Positions 1 through 10,103 of a stretch of DNA of 64,000 nucleotides are shown in pieces. This DNA comes from Bartonella koehlerae C-29 (GTDB taxonomy: Bacteria > Pseudomonadota > Alphaproteobacteria > Rhizobiales > Rhizobiaceae), in contig NZ_KL407334.1 in NCBI RefSeq assembly GCF_000706625.1, forward strand, positions 1,135,712 to 1,199,711. The letters are read 5' to 3'. Below the pieces are notes generated by a model. The model was not told the origin of the DNA. It saw nothing but the letters and a program-made list of their open reading frames with translations, and did no database searches. Within the stretch, counting starts at the first letter, position 1. Each line of letters begins with the position of its first letter. The position numbers and the translations under genes were made by a program.

Positions 1-1143
1 TGGATGCTGACATTAAATGGGTGGGGAAAAGCGCAAAATTTTCAAACTTCTGCACCGCAATTACTATTACTAGATCATGAAACAGATACAATACTTTTTG
101 AAAAACAAAGTGATATTCCTTTTTTTCCTGCGTCATTAGCAAAATTGATGACAGCAGAAGTTATATTTTATCAATTAAAGGAAGGATTGTTAAGCAGTAC
201 ACAAACATTCAAGGTGAGTGAGAATGCTTGGCGCAAGGGTGGAGCGCCTTCCGGTACAACCACTATGTTTGCAAAAGTGAAGACAGAAATCAGTGTTTCT
301 GATCTTTTGCGTGGTTTAATTATTGTTAATGGAAATGACGCTGCCATTATCCTTGCTGAGGGAGTATCGGAAAGTGAAGCTAATTTCGCAAAATTGATGA
401 ATCAGCGAGCCAAAGCGCTTGGATTAAGACATAGCAATTTTGTTAATCCAACAGGGCTTCCTGAAGAGGGACAGTTTGTGACATTACGCGATATGATAAC
501 ATTAACGCGTCATATTGTTCGTACCTATCCCGATTATTATACACTTTACCGTGAACCTCACTTTACTTGGAATAATATTTTTCAACGTAACAAAAATCCT
601 CTTATTTCTAAAGAAATTGGTGTAGAAGGCTTTGGTTTTGGCTACAGTGAAGAAAAAGGCTTTTCAATGGTTGTTGCTGCTTATAAAAATCATCGACATC
701 TTTTTTTAGCAATAAATGGTTTGCAAAATGGTAGAGAATACACAAAAGAAATAGAACGCATTCTTCAATGGGGAATGATAGCTTTTAGTCTTAAAACAAT
801 TTTTACAAAAGGAGAAACAGTTGCTCATGCTTCTGTTTATGGTGGGGAGCAAAGCTTTGTGCCACTGATTGTTAAAGAGCCGATAGATTTCATGCTTTCC
901 AATGAAAAAAAAATGGATGTTAAAGCAAAAATTAAATATCGTGGTCCCTTGAAAGCTCCAATTATTCTAGGAAAACCAATTGGTATCATTCAAATTTTAC
1001 AAGATAAAAAGGTTCTTCTCGAAAAACCAGTTTTTGCTGGAAACAATGTTCAGGAAGGAAGCTTTTTTGCAAAAGTAAAAAATGCATTCTATGAAATAAC
1101 AATTGGATGGTTACGCAAATATTTATATTACATACTAAATTAA
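1..1143 (+). CDS. D-alanyl-D-alanine carboxypeptidase homologue (S11 family), degenerate active site, 5' partial
   Basis: This is a periplasmic penicillin-binding protein 5/6-type enzyme, which in the family trims the terminal D-Ala of peptidoglycan stem peptides. The frame is open through the left edge. The first in-window ATG (position 4) sits in what looks like the end of a signal peptide, so the true start lies outside. Numbering from that ATG, the nucleophile motif SLAK is intact (residues 44-47). The SxN motif reads NGN (109-111) and the KTG motif reads GFG (211-213, within VEGFGFGYSEE), while surrounding family blocks such as WRKGGAPSGT are well kept. A C-terminal domain and a hydrophobic or amphipathic tail that may anchor it to the membrane follow. 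It lies 16 bp upstream of tmk on the same strand. The family assignment is secure, but catalytic activity is doubtful. Confidence 0.9.
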   Translation, partial: WMLTLNGWGKAQNFQTSAPQLLLLDHETDTILFEKQSDIPFFPASLAKLMTAEVIFYQLKEGLLSSTQTFKVSENAWRKGGAPSGTTTMFAKVKTEISVSDLLRGLIIVNGNDAAIILAEGVSESEANFAKLMNQRAKALGLRHSNFVNPTGLPEEGQFVTLRDMITLTRHIVRTYPDYYTLYREPHFTWNNIFQRNKNPLISKEIGVEGFGFGYSEEKGFSMVVAAYKNHRHLFLAINGLQNGREYTKEIERILQWGMIAFSLKTIFTKGETVAHASVYGGEQSFVPLIVKEPIDFMLSNEKKMDVKAKIKYRGPLKAPIILGKPIGIIQILQDKKVLLEKPVFAGNNVQEGSFFAKVKNAFYEITIGWLRKYLYYILN

Positions 1144-1159
1144 GAATTAAGGTTCATCA

Positions 1160-1810
1160 GTGTCTGGTTATTTTATCACATTCGAGGGTGGGGAAGGCGT
1201 AGGAAAAACAACGCAAATTTTTTTGCTTGCTCAGCATCTTTGTAGCAAAGGCTATGATGTCTTTACAACACGAGAACCAGGAGGAACCGCAGGTGCAGAA
1301 GTAATACGCCATATTTTATTGTCAGGTCAGGTACAACAACAATATGGACCTTTGATTGAAGCGATTTTGCTTACAGCAGCGCGCATCGATCATGTTAGTG
1401 AAGTCATTATGCCTTCTTTGCAAAAAGGCAAAGTTGTTTTATGTGATCGCTTTATTGATTCTACACGTGTTTACCAAGGACTTAATGATAGAGTAAATTC
1501 CTCTACTCTTGCTGTTTTAGAATATCTTGCACTTAATGAAATAAAGCCTCAGCTGACATTCTTGTTAGATATACCAGCAAGATGTGGTATGAAGCGTGTA
1601 AATTTGCGAAGGAAAAAAGCAGAAACGATAGATTATTTTGAAAAAGATGAACTAAAGATTCAAGAACAAAGGCGCCAAGCTTTTCTTCAATTAGCAAAAC
1701 AGGAGCCATGTCGGTTTCGTGTGATTGATGGAACGGATACAGTGGAAATTATTGCAGATCAAATAAGAGATATTTGTGATCAAGTGATGTTGTTGGATCA
1801 GTTTCCATGA
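1160..1810 (+). CDS. tmk: Thymidylate kinase
   Basis: Phosphorylates dTMP to dTDP with ATP in the cytoplasm, an essential step in dTTP synthesis. The 216-residue length fits the family. The P-loop GGEGVGKT is at residues 10-17, and the DR-type substrate motif CDRFIDSTRVYQG follows near residue 95. Translation starts at GTG 1160, directly before the conserved N-terminal strand (YFITFEGGEG). Its stop overlaps the start of holB by four bases (ATGA), which suggests translational coupling. The tmk-holB-metG-tatD order is common in Rhizobiales. Confidence 0.97.
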   Translation: MSGYFITFEGGEGVGKTTQIFLLAQHLCSKGYDVFTTREPGGTAGAEVIRHILLSGQVQQQYGPLIEAILLTAARIDHVSEVIMPSLQKGKVVLCDRFIDSTRVYQGLNDRVNSSTLAVLEYLALNEIKPQLTFLLDIPARCGMKRVNLRRKKAETIDYFEKDELKIQEQRRQAFLQLAKQEPCRFRVIDGTDTVEIIADQIRDICDQVMLLDQFP

Positions 1811-2859
1811 GTGATGTGAATTTTTTACGCCAATATGATGATATCGGTAAAGTTTTACCACCGTCACAGAATAATATTATCTTTGGTCATGAAGTTGCTC
1901 GTCATTTTTTAGCACAAATGCTTAAGGAAAAACGTTTACCTCATGCCTTATTATTTGAAGGAGATTACGGGATTGGAAAAGCTACGTTGGCGTTTCACCT
2001 TGCTTGGAATATTTTAAGCTCTCAAAAGGATGACTTCGTGCAACCAAAGCATAATTCCGTTACATGGCGTCAAATTACACAGGGAAGTCATCCTGGTCTT
2101 TTGCATATTTCACGTCGCTTTGATGTAAAAACGCAAAAGTTTAAAACAGGTATACTTATTGATGATATTCGCGAGATTATACATTTTTTAAACCAAACGT
2201 CACAAGACAATAGGTGGCGTATTGTTATTATTGATCCTGCTGATGATATGAATAAAAGTGCAGCGAATGCAATTCTCAAAACACTCGAAGAGCCTCCTGC
2301 AAAGACATTATTCATTATTATCACACACTCTTCAGGAAAATTACTCCCAACAATTCGCTCACGGTGTCAACAGATTTCTTTGCGTCCATTGCATAACAAT
2401 GAGATGAAAAAAGTCATTACACATATGTTTTCCAATCAAAATGTGATTGATGAAGAAACTGTTCGGAATCTTGTTAAAAAATCCAATGGAAGACCTCGAA
2501 AAGCAGCCCTACTTATTTATGGAGGGCTTGAAATTGTTAAAACCATTGATGCTTTATTAGAGCAATCTGTTTACAATCCAGCTATCGTACATACTCTTGC
2601 ACAAACACTTTCTTCTTTTTCTTCAGCTATCCAATTTCAACAATTTTGTGATGAAATTCTTGATAAAATTCAAGAAAAAGCTATCATGCTTGTTGAAAGA
2701 GGAAATTTGCCTCTTTCAAAAAAATGTGCACAAATCTGGCAGGAAATTCATCAAGAAGTAGGAGAAATGCAGTCATTTAATCTTGATAAAAAGCAATTCA
2801 TTATCAATTTGCTTTTTAGAGTTCATAAGATCATTTGTGAGAGTGAGCTTTTTTCGTGA
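1807..2859 (+). CDS. holB: DNA polymerase III subunit delta' (clamp loader)
   Basis: Subunit of the gamma-complex clamp loader that places the beta clamp on primed DNA. It is an AAA+ fold protein with a Walker A-like GDYGIGKATL near residue 55, a conserved segment around NAILKTLEEPP, and the sensor/SRC motif in PTIRSRCQQISLRPL. The 350-residue length is usual for alphaproteobacteria. It is coupled to tmk by an ATGA overlap and followed closely by metG, so the three are probably one transcription unit. Confidence 0.95.
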   Translation: MSDVNFLRQYDDIGKVLPPSQNNIIFGHEVARHFLAQMLKEKRLPHALLFEGDYGIGKATLAFHLAWNILSSQKDDFVQPKHNSVTWRQITQGSHPGLLHISRRFDVKTQKFKTGILIDDIREIIHFLNQTSQDNRWRIVIIDPADDMNKSAANAILKTLEEPPAKTLFIIITHSSGKLLPTIRSRCQQISLRPLHNNEMKKVITHMFSNQNVIDEETVRNLVKKSNGRPRKAALLIYGGLEIVKTIDALLEQSVYNPAIVHTLAQTLSSFSSAIQFQQFCDEILDKIQEKAIMLVERGNLPLSKKCAQIWQEIHQEVGEMQSFNLDKKQFIINLLFRVHKIICESELFS

Positions 2860-2930
2860 CAATCTGATTAACAGGCGTTATGTCATTAAAATTCAATGTA
2901 TCTTTTATTGTGTTTTACAACGAGTATGAC

Positions 2931-4490
2931 ATGCCTGACACGTATTATATAACAACTCCGATTTTTTATCCTAATGGTACTCCACATATTGGACATGCCT
3001 ATAGTGCAATTGCAAGCGACGTTTTGGCCCGTTTTCAACGATTAGATGGTAAGAATGTATTTTTTCTATCTGGTACGGATGAGCACGGTTTGAAGATGCA
3101 ACAAACAGCAGCCACGTTGGGCATAACACCTAAGCAACTCGCAGACCGTAACAGTACTGTATTTCAAAAAATGCTTTCAGCATTAAATTGTTCTAACAAT
3201 GATTTTATTCGTACAACAGAAGAGCGCCACTATCAAGCTTGTCAAGAAATTTGGAAAAAAATGGAAGCGAATGGCGATATTTACCTTAGCCGATATATAG
3301 GTTGGTATTCAGTCCGTCAAGAAGCTTATTATGAAGAGAAGGATACTGAAATTGGAGAAGATAATATCCGTCGCGAAAAGGAATTAGGCTCTCCAGTTGA
3401 ATGGAACGAAGAAAAAAGTTATTTTTTTAAGCTTTCTCGTTATGAAAAAGCTCTTCTTGAATATTATGAAAAATATCCTGATTTTATTGCTCCACCTGAA
3501 CGACGTAATGAAGTTATAAGTTTTATCAAGTCGGGTTTAAAAGATATTTCTATTTCACGTGCAGGTTTTAATTGGGGAATTTGTGTTCCAAATGATCCAA
3601 AACATGTAATGTATGTCTGGGTTGATGCACTCACAAACTATCTTTCAGCCATTGGCTTTTTTGATCAAAATTCAAAAAAACGTGATTTTTGGCCTGTAAA
3701 TGTTCATATCATTGGTAAAGATATTATTCGTTTTCACGCAGTTTATTGGCCAGCATTTTTAATGTCTGCTGGCATTGCATTGCCTAAACGTATTTTTGCA
3801 CATGGTTTTTTACTCAATCGTGGTGTAAAAATGTCAAAGTCCATTGGAAATGTTGTTGATCCTTTTGAAATGGTGGATCACTATGGTCTTGATCAAGTAC
3901 GTTATTTTCTTCTCCGTGAAGTGCCATTTGGACAAGATGGTAGTTATAGCCATGATAGTTTTGTGAATCGTATTAATGCAGATCTTGCTAATGATCTTGG
4001 TAATTTAGCGCAACGCTCTTTGTCTATGATTGCTAAGAACTGTGATGCAAAAGTTCCTATACCAGCTACATTTTTAGTTCAGGATAAACAGCTTTTGGAG
4101 AAATCTCTTCAAGCCCTTGATACTATGCGCCAAGCCATGTCTTCTCAGGGAATACATTTAGCACTTTCAGCTGTTTTTTCAGTGGTTTCAGATGCCAACC
4201 GCTATTTTGCTAACGAACAACCTTGGAATTTAAGGAAAAATAATCCAGAAAGATTTTCCACGGTTCTTTACATAACTTTAGAGATCTTGCGGCGAATAGG
4301 AATTATGCTGTTGCCTTTTATACCACAATCAGCAACAAAACTTCTTGATAGCCTTACAATTTCTCAAGAAGATCGATTATTGCAGCATATAAGCAATTCA
4401 AAAATTCAAGAAGGTCTTGATCTTCCGCCACCAGAACCAATCTTTCCCCGTTATATTCTTAAAAAAGACGATATTCATCATGTTGATTGA
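2931..4490 (+). CDS. metG: Methionyl-tRNA synthetase
   Basis: Class I aminoacyl-tRNA synthetase that charges tRNA-Met. It carries the HIGH-type signature in PHIGHAYS close to the N-terminus and the KMSKS loop near residue 300 ([14 protein letters not shown]). The connective region ([12 protein letters not shown]) lacks a zinc knuckle, and there is no C-terminal tRNA-binding extension, as in the shorter MetRS type of Rhizobiales. An in-frame ATG at 2880 would add 17 residues without family similarity. The start at 2931 ([16 protein letters not shown]) matches the family, although its ribosome binding site is weak. The 3' end overlaps tatD by 11 bases. Confidence 0.95.
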   Translation: MPDTYYITTPIFYPNGTPHIGHAYSAIASDVLARFQRLDGKNVFFLSGTDEHGLKMQQTAATLGITPKQLADRNSTVFQKMLSALNCSNNDFIRTTEERHYQACQEIWKKMEANGDIYLSRYIGWYSVRQEAYYEEKDTEIGEDNIRREKELGSPVEWNEEKSYFFKLSRYEKALLEYYEKYPDFIAPPERRNEVISFIKSGLKDISISRAGFNWGICVPNDPKHVMYVWVDALTNYLSAIGFFDQNSKKRDFWPVNVHIIGKDIIRFHAVYWPAFLMSAGIALPKRIFAHGFLLNRGVKMSKSIGNVVDPFEMVDHYGLDQVRYFLLREVPFGQDGSYSHDSFVNRINADLANDLGNLAQRSLSMIAKNCDAKVPIPATFLVQDKQLLEKSLQALDTMRQAMSSQGIHLALSAVFSVVSDANRYFANEQPWNLRKNNPERFSTVLYITLEILRRIGIMLLPFIPQSATKLLDSLTISQEDRLLQHISNSKIQEGLDLPPPEPIFPRYILKKDDIHHVD

Positions 4491-5253
4491 TACGCATTGT
4501 CATCTTGATTTTGAGGATTTTGCTCAAGATTTGGATGATATTATCCAAAGAGCGCTAGATGCAAATGTTAAACGTATGATAACAATTTCAACGCATGTTG
4601 GTAAGTTGGATAAACTTTTAACAATTACAAAAAACTATCCTCAAGTTTTTTGTACTGTTGGCACGCATCCCAATCATGCCCATGAAGAACAAAATATTAC
4701 AGCTAAAGAACTCATTGATCTCTCAAAACATCCTAAAATTGTTGCATTTGGGGAGGTTGGTCTTGATTATCATTATGATTATTCCTCACCAGAAGAGCAA
4801 AAGAAAGTTTTTCAAGAATATATTGTCGCTTCTCGAGAAACACAGCTCCCTCTTGTTATACATTCCCGCAATGCTGATGTAGATATGGAAAAAATATTAC
4901 GCGAACAGATAAAAGAAGATGCTTTTCCATTTGTACTGCATTGTTATTCGTCTGGGATGCAACTCGCTCGTGCTGGCATTGAGCTTGGTGGATATATCTC
5001 TTTTTCAGGTATTCTCACTTTTAAAAATGCGCTTGAAATCCGTGAGATAGCAAAAATTGTGCCTCATAAGTATTTATTGGTGGAAACGGATTCACCATTT
5101 CTAGCACCTGTTCCTCATCGGGGAAAAACGAATGAGCCGTCTTTTGTGCAATATACAGCGGCTATTTTGGCTGAAACAATTGGCTTAACTATTGAAGAAA
5201 TAGCGCGGATAACAACGCAAAATGCTTTTCGTTTATTTAGCAAAATGAAGTAA
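4480..5253 (+). CDS. tatD: TatD family metal-dependent DNase
   Basis: A TIM-barrel metal-dependent hydrolase. Family members act as 3'-5' exonucleases, and the physiological role is not certain. It has the N-terminal HxH metal motif (DTHCHLDF), [10 protein letters not shown], the central histidines in VIHSRNA and LHCYSSG, and the terminal aspartate block [14 protein letters not shown]. The start at 4480 ([11 protein letters not shown]) is where family members begin, although the frame is open upstream to 4417. It overlaps the metG stop by 11 bases in another frame, indicating co-translation. Confidence 0.94.
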   Translation: MLIDTHCHLDFEDFAQDLDDIIQRALDANVKRMITISTHVGKLDKLLTITKNYPQVFCTVGTHPNHAHEEQNITAKELIDLSKHPKIVAFGEVGLDYHYDYSSPEEQKKVFQEYIVASRETQLPLVIHSRNADVDMEKILREQIKEDAFPFVLHCYSSGMQLARAGIELGGYISFSGILTFKNALEIREIAKIVPHKYLLVETDSPFLAPVPHRGKTNEPSFVQYTAAILAETIGLTIEEIARITTQNAFRLFSKMK

Positions 5254-5263
5254 GGGAAAAGGT

Positions 5264-6079
5264 ATGTCGGATCGGTACCGCTTTACAATATTAGGCTGTG
5301 GTTCTTCTCCTGGAGTTCCACGTCCCAATGGTGATTGGGGAGCGTGTGATCCCAATAACTTTAAAAATAAACGCTACAGAAGTTCTTTATTAGTCGAACG
5401 CATTCATAAATCAGGGAAAAAAACAACTATTGTTATTGATACTGGTCCAGATTTTCGATCACAAATGATCGATGCAGGTGTAAAGCATCTTGATGCTGCA
5501 CTTTATACACATTCTCACGCAGATCATATTCACGGTATTGATGATTTACGTAGTTACGCACTTGCACAAAAATGTCTGATAGATATTTATGCCGATTCTT
5601 TTACACTAAGACATTTGAAAAATGCTTTCGGATATTGTTTTCAAACACCAAAAGGTTCATCTTATTCACCCATTTTAAAAGCGCATCTTATCAATGAAGA
5701 TAGCCAATTTATAATCCAAGGGCAGGGTGGCTCAATACATGTCAATACGCACTTACAATTGCATGGCAGTATCTATTCTTTAGGTTTTCGTATTGGTAAT
5801 GTTGCTTATTGTACAGATGTTAGTCAATTTCCTAAAAGAACATTAGCAAAGTTAATGAATTTGGATGTTTTAATTATTGAAGCTCTTCAGTTTAAATCTC
5901 ACCCAAGTCATCTTTCTGTTGATCAAGCATTACAATGGATAAAATATTTAAAGTCCCAAAAAGCTATACTCACACATATGGATAGATCACTTGACTACAA
6001 TGAAGTTATAAATTATCTCCCATCGCACATTAAACCTGCATATCAAGGGCTTGTTTTTGAAACAGAAGCACAAGTCTAA
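5264..6079 (+). CDS. MBL-fold metallo-hydrolase (PhnP-like)
   Basis: A metallo-beta-lactamase-fold hydrolase of the PhnP/phosphoribosyl cyclic phosphodiesterase-like group. The N-terminal GCGSSPGVPRPNGDWGACDP block is typical of this group. The zinc motif is HSHADH followed by IHGIDDLR, and a later aspartate and histidine (CTDVSQFP, LTHMD) complete the site. It lies 10 bp after tatD on the same strand, the usual rhizobial arrangement, and probably ends the operon. The substrate is unknown. No phosphonate genes are nearby, so the phn name is not assigned. Confidence 0.85.
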   Translation: MSDRYRFTILGCGSSPGVPRPNGDWGACDPNNFKNKRYRSSLLVERIHKSGKKTTIVIDTGPDFRSQMIDAGVKHLDAALYTHSHADHIHGIDDLRSYALAQKCLIDIYADSFTLRHLKNAFGYCFQTPKGSSYSPILKAHLINEDSQFIIQGQGGSIHVNTHLQLHGSIYSLGFRIGNVAYCTDVSQFPKRTLAKLMNLDVLIIEALQFKSHPSHLSVDQALQWIKYLKSQKAILTHMDRSLDYNEVINYLPSHIKPAYQGLVFETEAQV

Positions 6080-6142
6080 GAATCCGATAATTCTTGTATT
6101 CTTTCTTCTATAACATTAATCGCATAATATATATTATGGAAC

Positions 6143-6544
6143 TTATTTTCCAAGTATCTGCCTTATAATCTGCCTTATAATTTGCAGTGTAATGAGAGTT
6201 AAGAATAATATTCCATGAAACACTGGTAAAATTAGCTGATAGTCAGAATAACAAATCATCGCTAACGTTTCGCTAAAAGCTGCAATGCACCATAAAATAA
6301 TTCCCCAAGGTGAAGACATCCAAAGCCCAATTAATGCAATAGGATAAACAATAGCCAATGTGGCCGATAAACATTGCCATGACCATGGCATAAGATCAAA
6401 ACGCCATAAAGCTCCTGGAAATACACCAACAAGACGTATCCAATAAAAAACACCTAAACCCAAGCAGATAAGCGCTAAAAACCGTAAATAACAGTTATAA
6501 ATTAAATTAATTTTTGAAATCTTTTTTGGGGAGGTATTTATCAA
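6143..6544 (-). CDS. Small integral membrane protein, unknown function (possibly DUF6163 type)
   Basis: A 133-residue protein with four predicted hydrophobic segments: around residues 18-37, 55-75, 78-97 and 106-125. No catalytic motif is visible. It resembles a rhizobial membrane-protein family that I tentatively equate with DUF6163; this is recall and was not searched. It overlaps the 3' end of the upstream enoyl-CoA hydratase-like gene by four bases, so the two are probably translated from one message. Confidence 0.7.
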   Translation of the reverse strand: MINTSPKKISKINLIYNCYLRFLALICLGLGVFYWIRLVGVFPGALWRFDLMPWSWQCLSATLAIVYPIALIGLWMSSPWGIILWCIAAFSETLAMICYSDYQLILPVFHGILFLTLITLQIIRQIIRQILGK

Positions 6545-7587
6545 AATAATAATTCTTTTTCAACAGTTTGGAAGTAAATATCTATCATTTCATCTGTTAT
6601 ACTCGACAGTTTATCTGGATGCCACCTTGGTGTTTTGTCTTTATCAATTAACATTGCACGTACACCTTCACGAAAATCATGTGAATTAATCATATGATGA
6701 GCAATGCGGTTTTCAATTTTCATACACTCTTCTAAAGTTTGAGATGAATTTTGTTTCATTTGTTTCCAAATAATTTTTAAGCTTGTTGGAGAGCGTGATT
6801 GCAAAATATCATAACATTCTTTAGCAAACAAAAGTCCTTCTTTACTTTTTTTATAAAGAAGTTCCATACATTCTTCTAACGTATGTGCACCAAAACAAAC
6901 ATTTATAACACCGCGTATTTCATGACTTGTTTCATAGTCTTTTGTAATCGCGCATTCTTCTAAAGCTAATTGAGGATTTCCTTGCTCAATAATAGCTGTT
7001 CTAATGCATTCTAATTCAATTTCAGGAACAGCATGTGTTGCTAACCCTAAGTTTAAGCAATCTCCCCATTTTATGCGTGCACCGGTCAATGCAAGATAAA
7101 TGCCAAAGTGATTGGGAAGAGATGGTAAAAAAAAGCTTGCACCAACATCTGGAAAAAATCCAATAGCACCTTCTGGCATAGCAAAAAGTGTATTTTCTGT
7201 CACAATTCTGTGTGAACCATATATAGAAATACCTACACCTCCTCCCATCCAAATACCATTTAAAAAAGAAATGTAAGGTTTTGGGAAACGTCTAATATAA
7301 GCATTTAAGCGATATTCATCACTAAAATATTGATAAGAAGAGGGCTTTTCCCCCATATGGTAGATTTCCACAACATCCCCACCAGCACAAAAAGCACGTC
7401 CCTCCCCTTCAATTAAAACGCAAGAAATATCATCATCTGTTTCCCATGCATTCAGAGCTTTTTTAAAAGCGGAAACCATTCGCTCATTAAGAGCGTTTAA
7501 CGCTGAAGAGCGTGTGAGCTTTATAATACCAACATGCCCTTTTTTTATAAAAGAGATTTCATCACCTGCTCCAAAGTCAATTTGCAT
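6541..7587 (-). CDS. 3-hydroxyisobutyryl-CoA hydrolase / enoyl-CoA hydratase-isomerase family protein
   Basis: A crotonase-fold enzyme. The 348-residue length and sequence fit 3-hydroxyisobutyryl-CoA hydrolases of valine breakdown better than the shorter (about 260 aa) enoyl-CoA hydratases. The first oxyanion-hole block is EGRAFCAGGDVVEIY and the second GGGVGISIYGSHR. The acidic active-site region follows in MPEGAIGFFPDVGASFFL. The C-terminus (FREGVRAMLIDKDKTPRW) is characteristic of the hydrolase group. The exact CoA substrate cannot be decided from sequence alone. Confidence 0.88.
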   Translation of the reverse strand: MQIDFGAGDEISFIKKGHVGIIKLTRSSALNALNERMVSAFKKALNAWETDDDISCVLIEGEGRAFCAGGDVVEIYHMGEKPSSYQYFSDEYRLNAYIRRFPKPYISFLNGIWMGGGVGISIYGSHRIVTENTLFAMPEGAIGFFPDVGASFFLPSLPNHFGIYLALTGARIKWGDCLNLGLATHAVPEIELECIRTAIIEQGNPQLALEECAITKDYETSHEIRGVINVCFGAHTLEECMELLYKKSKEGLLFAKECYDILQSRSPTSLKIIWKQMKQNSSQTLEECMKIENRIAHHMINSHDFREGVRAMLIDKDKTPRWHPDKLSSITDEMIDIYFQTVEKELLF

Positions 7588-7613
7588 CTCACACTCTTTC
7601 TAAAATTATCTAT

Positions 7614-8417
7614 TTAATTGTTTTTTATTCCTAATTGAGGAAATATTTGCATAATAGCACCAATAGAATACATATAAACACCTGTTACTGAAATTCCTAT
7701 CTTAACCCAAAATGGAGCATTCAGTTGGTAAAAAAATGCTGCAACACCAAAGGAACACCATAAAAGAAAAATTGGAAAATTAAGCCTACGCAAACGGATG
7801 ACCCTTAGTGGATGGATGAAATAAATAGGTAAAAAAGATATGATTGCTGATAAGACAATAATGCTAAAGGTGATCCACTCCCCTGGTCTTACGACAAAAA
7901 GCGTGAAAACCATCATATTCCAAACGACAGGAAATCCTTTAAAAAAGTTTTCTTTGGTTTTCATTCCAGTATCTGCATAATAAATCGCCGATGAAATGAC
8001 AATGATTGCACTTAATAAAAATGATAATCCTGATCCCATAAAACCACTTTGATAAAGCGCAAAAGCTGGAATTAAGACATAAGTCACATAATCAATGATA
8101 TTATCCAGGAGTTCTCCAGACCATGTTGGAAGTACATACTTAACATCAAGTTTGCGCGCAATTGGCCCATCGATACCGTCAACAAGAAGTGCAAGTCCGA
8201 GCCAACAAAACATAGCAGTCCATTCTTTTTGAGAGGCTGATATAAGAGAAAGAAATGCTAAAAACGAACCCGAAGCTGTTAGTAAATGAACAGAAAAAGC
8301 CTTTGCTTGTGGCATTGTTACTTTTTTATGGCGCAAGAGATCTGCATTCGTTTTGATTTTTTTTGTTAGCTTTCGTTTCAAGGTTTTCTTATCCTCGTTT
8401 CTAAAATTTCCATTCAT
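7614..8417 (-). CDS. pcs: Phosphatidylcholine synthase
   Basis: Inner-membrane CDP-alcohol phosphatidyltransferase that condenses CDP-diacylglycerol with choline to make phosphatidylcholine, a route typical of host-associated alphaproteobacteria. The family signature begins at DGIDGPIAR and continues through SGELLDNIIDY (D-G-x2-A-R...G-x3-D-x3-D). About eight hydrophobic segments follow. A basic N-terminal stretch of about 30 residues precedes an internal methionine (MPQAKAF) that is a possible alternative start. It is divergent from the UbiH-type gene. Confidence 0.93.
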   Translation of the reverse strand: MNGNFRNEDKKTLKRKLTKKIKTNADLLRHKKVTMPQAKAFSVHLLTASGSFLAFLSLISASQKEWTAMFCWLGLALLVDGIDGPIARKLDVKYVLPTWSGELLDNIIDYVTYVLIPAFALYQSGFMGSGLSFLLSAIIVISSAIYYADTGMKTKENFFKGFPVVWNMMVFTLFVVRPGEWITFSIIVLSAIISFLPIYFIHPLRVIRLRRLNFPIFLLWCSFGVAAFFYQLNAPFWVKIGISVTGVYMYSIGAIMQIFPQLGIKNN

Positions 8418-8591
8418 TTACCAACACGATATCTTTTCCATAGTATGATTCATCCTAAAAAAAACATAAAAAGGTTACTTTTTTATACTGCATTCTTTAT
8501 TACATATAATAAGGAAATTTTATAAATAAAAAGAGATTATTCATTTAGAAACATTAAAATGTTTTGTAGATGAAGAAAGGCTCAAGTAATT

Positions 8592-9821
8592 GTGACATTT
8601 GAAAAAAATGAACATAAAGATATTGCTGTCATTGGCGCAGGCCCTGTTGGCATGTTAGCAGCATTGAATCTTGCGCATAAGGGCTATTCTGTTTGTCTTA
8701 TTGGTCCATCTGTTGATACAAATGAATTACGCACGACCGCCCTTATGATGCCAGCAATTCGTACACTTCAAAAACTCAATATTTGGAATATTGTCAAAAG
8801 TCATGCAGTAGCTTTATCTTTCATTAGAATCATAGATATAACCTCTCGGATTGTGCGTGCTCCTACTGTAAATTTTTCTTCCGCTGAAATTGGTGAAGAG
8901 GCTTTTGGTTATAATATCCCTAATGTAGAGTTAAACAATGCTTTAGTCGCTTCTGTTGCGCGTACGCCTAATATCAAACGATTTTTGTCTTCAGCACACT
9001 TTTTCCATCACCAACCAAATCATATACATGTTACCCTTGCAGATGGTGGAGTTATTCAAGCATCGCTTGTTGTTGCAGCTGATGGACGCCACTCTCGAAC
9101 ACGAGAAGCAGCAGATATAAGTGTTAAAAAATGGAATTATCCGCAAACAGCACTCGTCCTTAATTTTTCTCATGATTTATCCCATCAAAATACATCGACT
9201 GAATTTCATACAGAAAGTGGTCCCTTTACACAGGTTCCACTCCCAGGACACAGATCCAGTCTTGTATGGGTTGTTAATCCTTCTCACGCTGAAGAATTAT
9301 TGCATCTAGAATCAAAAAAAATTGTAAAAGTGATAGAAAAGCAAATGCAATCAATGCTCGGAAAGCTGACATTAGAAACACCAATTCAAGCATGGCCGCT
9401 TTCAGGACTTATTTCCCAACGTTTTGCTGCAAATAGGACAATCTTAGTAGGTGAAGCAGCCCATGTTTTGCCTCCTATTGGAGCGCAAGGATTGAATTTA
9501 GCTTTTCGTGATATTCAAACTTTGATTGATATTTTACCCAACAAAATATCTGATTCTAACTCTAAAATGATCGTTGCACATTATAACAAATGTCGGAAAC
9601 CTGATATATTGATCCGAAGTGGATTTGTTCATATGCTCAATTCTGCTTTACTTTCTAGTATGTTACCTGTTCATATCATGCGAAGCGTTGGACTTGGATT
9701 ATTACGTAATTGCTTACCGTTACGTAATTTATTTACGAGAGAAGGAATGTATCCCGGTTACGGATTTAAAGAAATTATGCAAACATTTCCAACCAAATCA
9801 CCTAAACAAATAAAGCTTTGA
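8592..9821 (+). CDS. UbiH/UbiF/COQ6-type FAD-dependent hydroxylase
   Basis: Flavoprotein monooxygenase of the ubiquinone-biosynthesis hydroxylase family, expected to hydroxylate the quinone ring precursor at the membrane. The N-terminal dinucleotide motif is IGAGPVGMLAALNLA. The central motif ADGRHSRTREAADI and the C-terminal FAD-ribityl motif VGEAAHVLPPIGAQGLN (GE in place of the commoner GD) are both present. It starts at GTG 8592 after a purine-rich GAAGAAAGG stretch. Which ring position it modifies is not decidable here, so no symbol is given. Confidence 0.88.
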   Translation: MTFEKNEHKDIAVIGAGPVGMLAALNLAHKGYSVCLIGPSVDTNELRTTALMMPAIRTLQKLNIWNIVKSHAVALSFIRIIDITSRIVRAPTVNFSSAEIGEEAFGYNIPNVELNNALVASVARTPNIKRFLSSAHFFHHQPNHIHVTLADGGVIQASLVVAADGRHSRTREAADISVKKWNYPQTALVLNFSHDLSHQNTSTEFHTESGPFTQVPLPGHRSSLVWVVNPSHAEELLHLESKKIVKVIEKQMQSMLGKLTLETPIQAWPLSGLISQRFAANRTILVGEAAHVLPPIGAQGLNLAFRDIQTLIDILPNKISDSNSKMIVAHYNKCRKPDILIRSGFVHMLNSALLSSMLPVHIMRSVGLGLLRNCLPLRNLFTREGMYPGYGFKEIMQTFPTKSPKQIKL

Positions 9822-10103
9822 AAAACTAAGAAAAGTCAAATTTATCGACGATAAAAAAATAACAAACTTTATTTTATATCTTTATTCTATTCTATTTGTA
9901 TCAAAAAAAATGAACGTAAATCTATAGTCATTTAAAGATACGAATTTTGTAGAAATGCCAATTTAAAATGGCTGTTTTAGTTAATCAACATAAATTTTCA
10001 AAATTTTACGTCATTAAATATAGAATTGAAAATAAGCTATTCTCTGGAACCTGTCATCAATAAAAAGGTTATTTAAAGTATTGTTTTAACAGATGGTGAT
10101 AAG

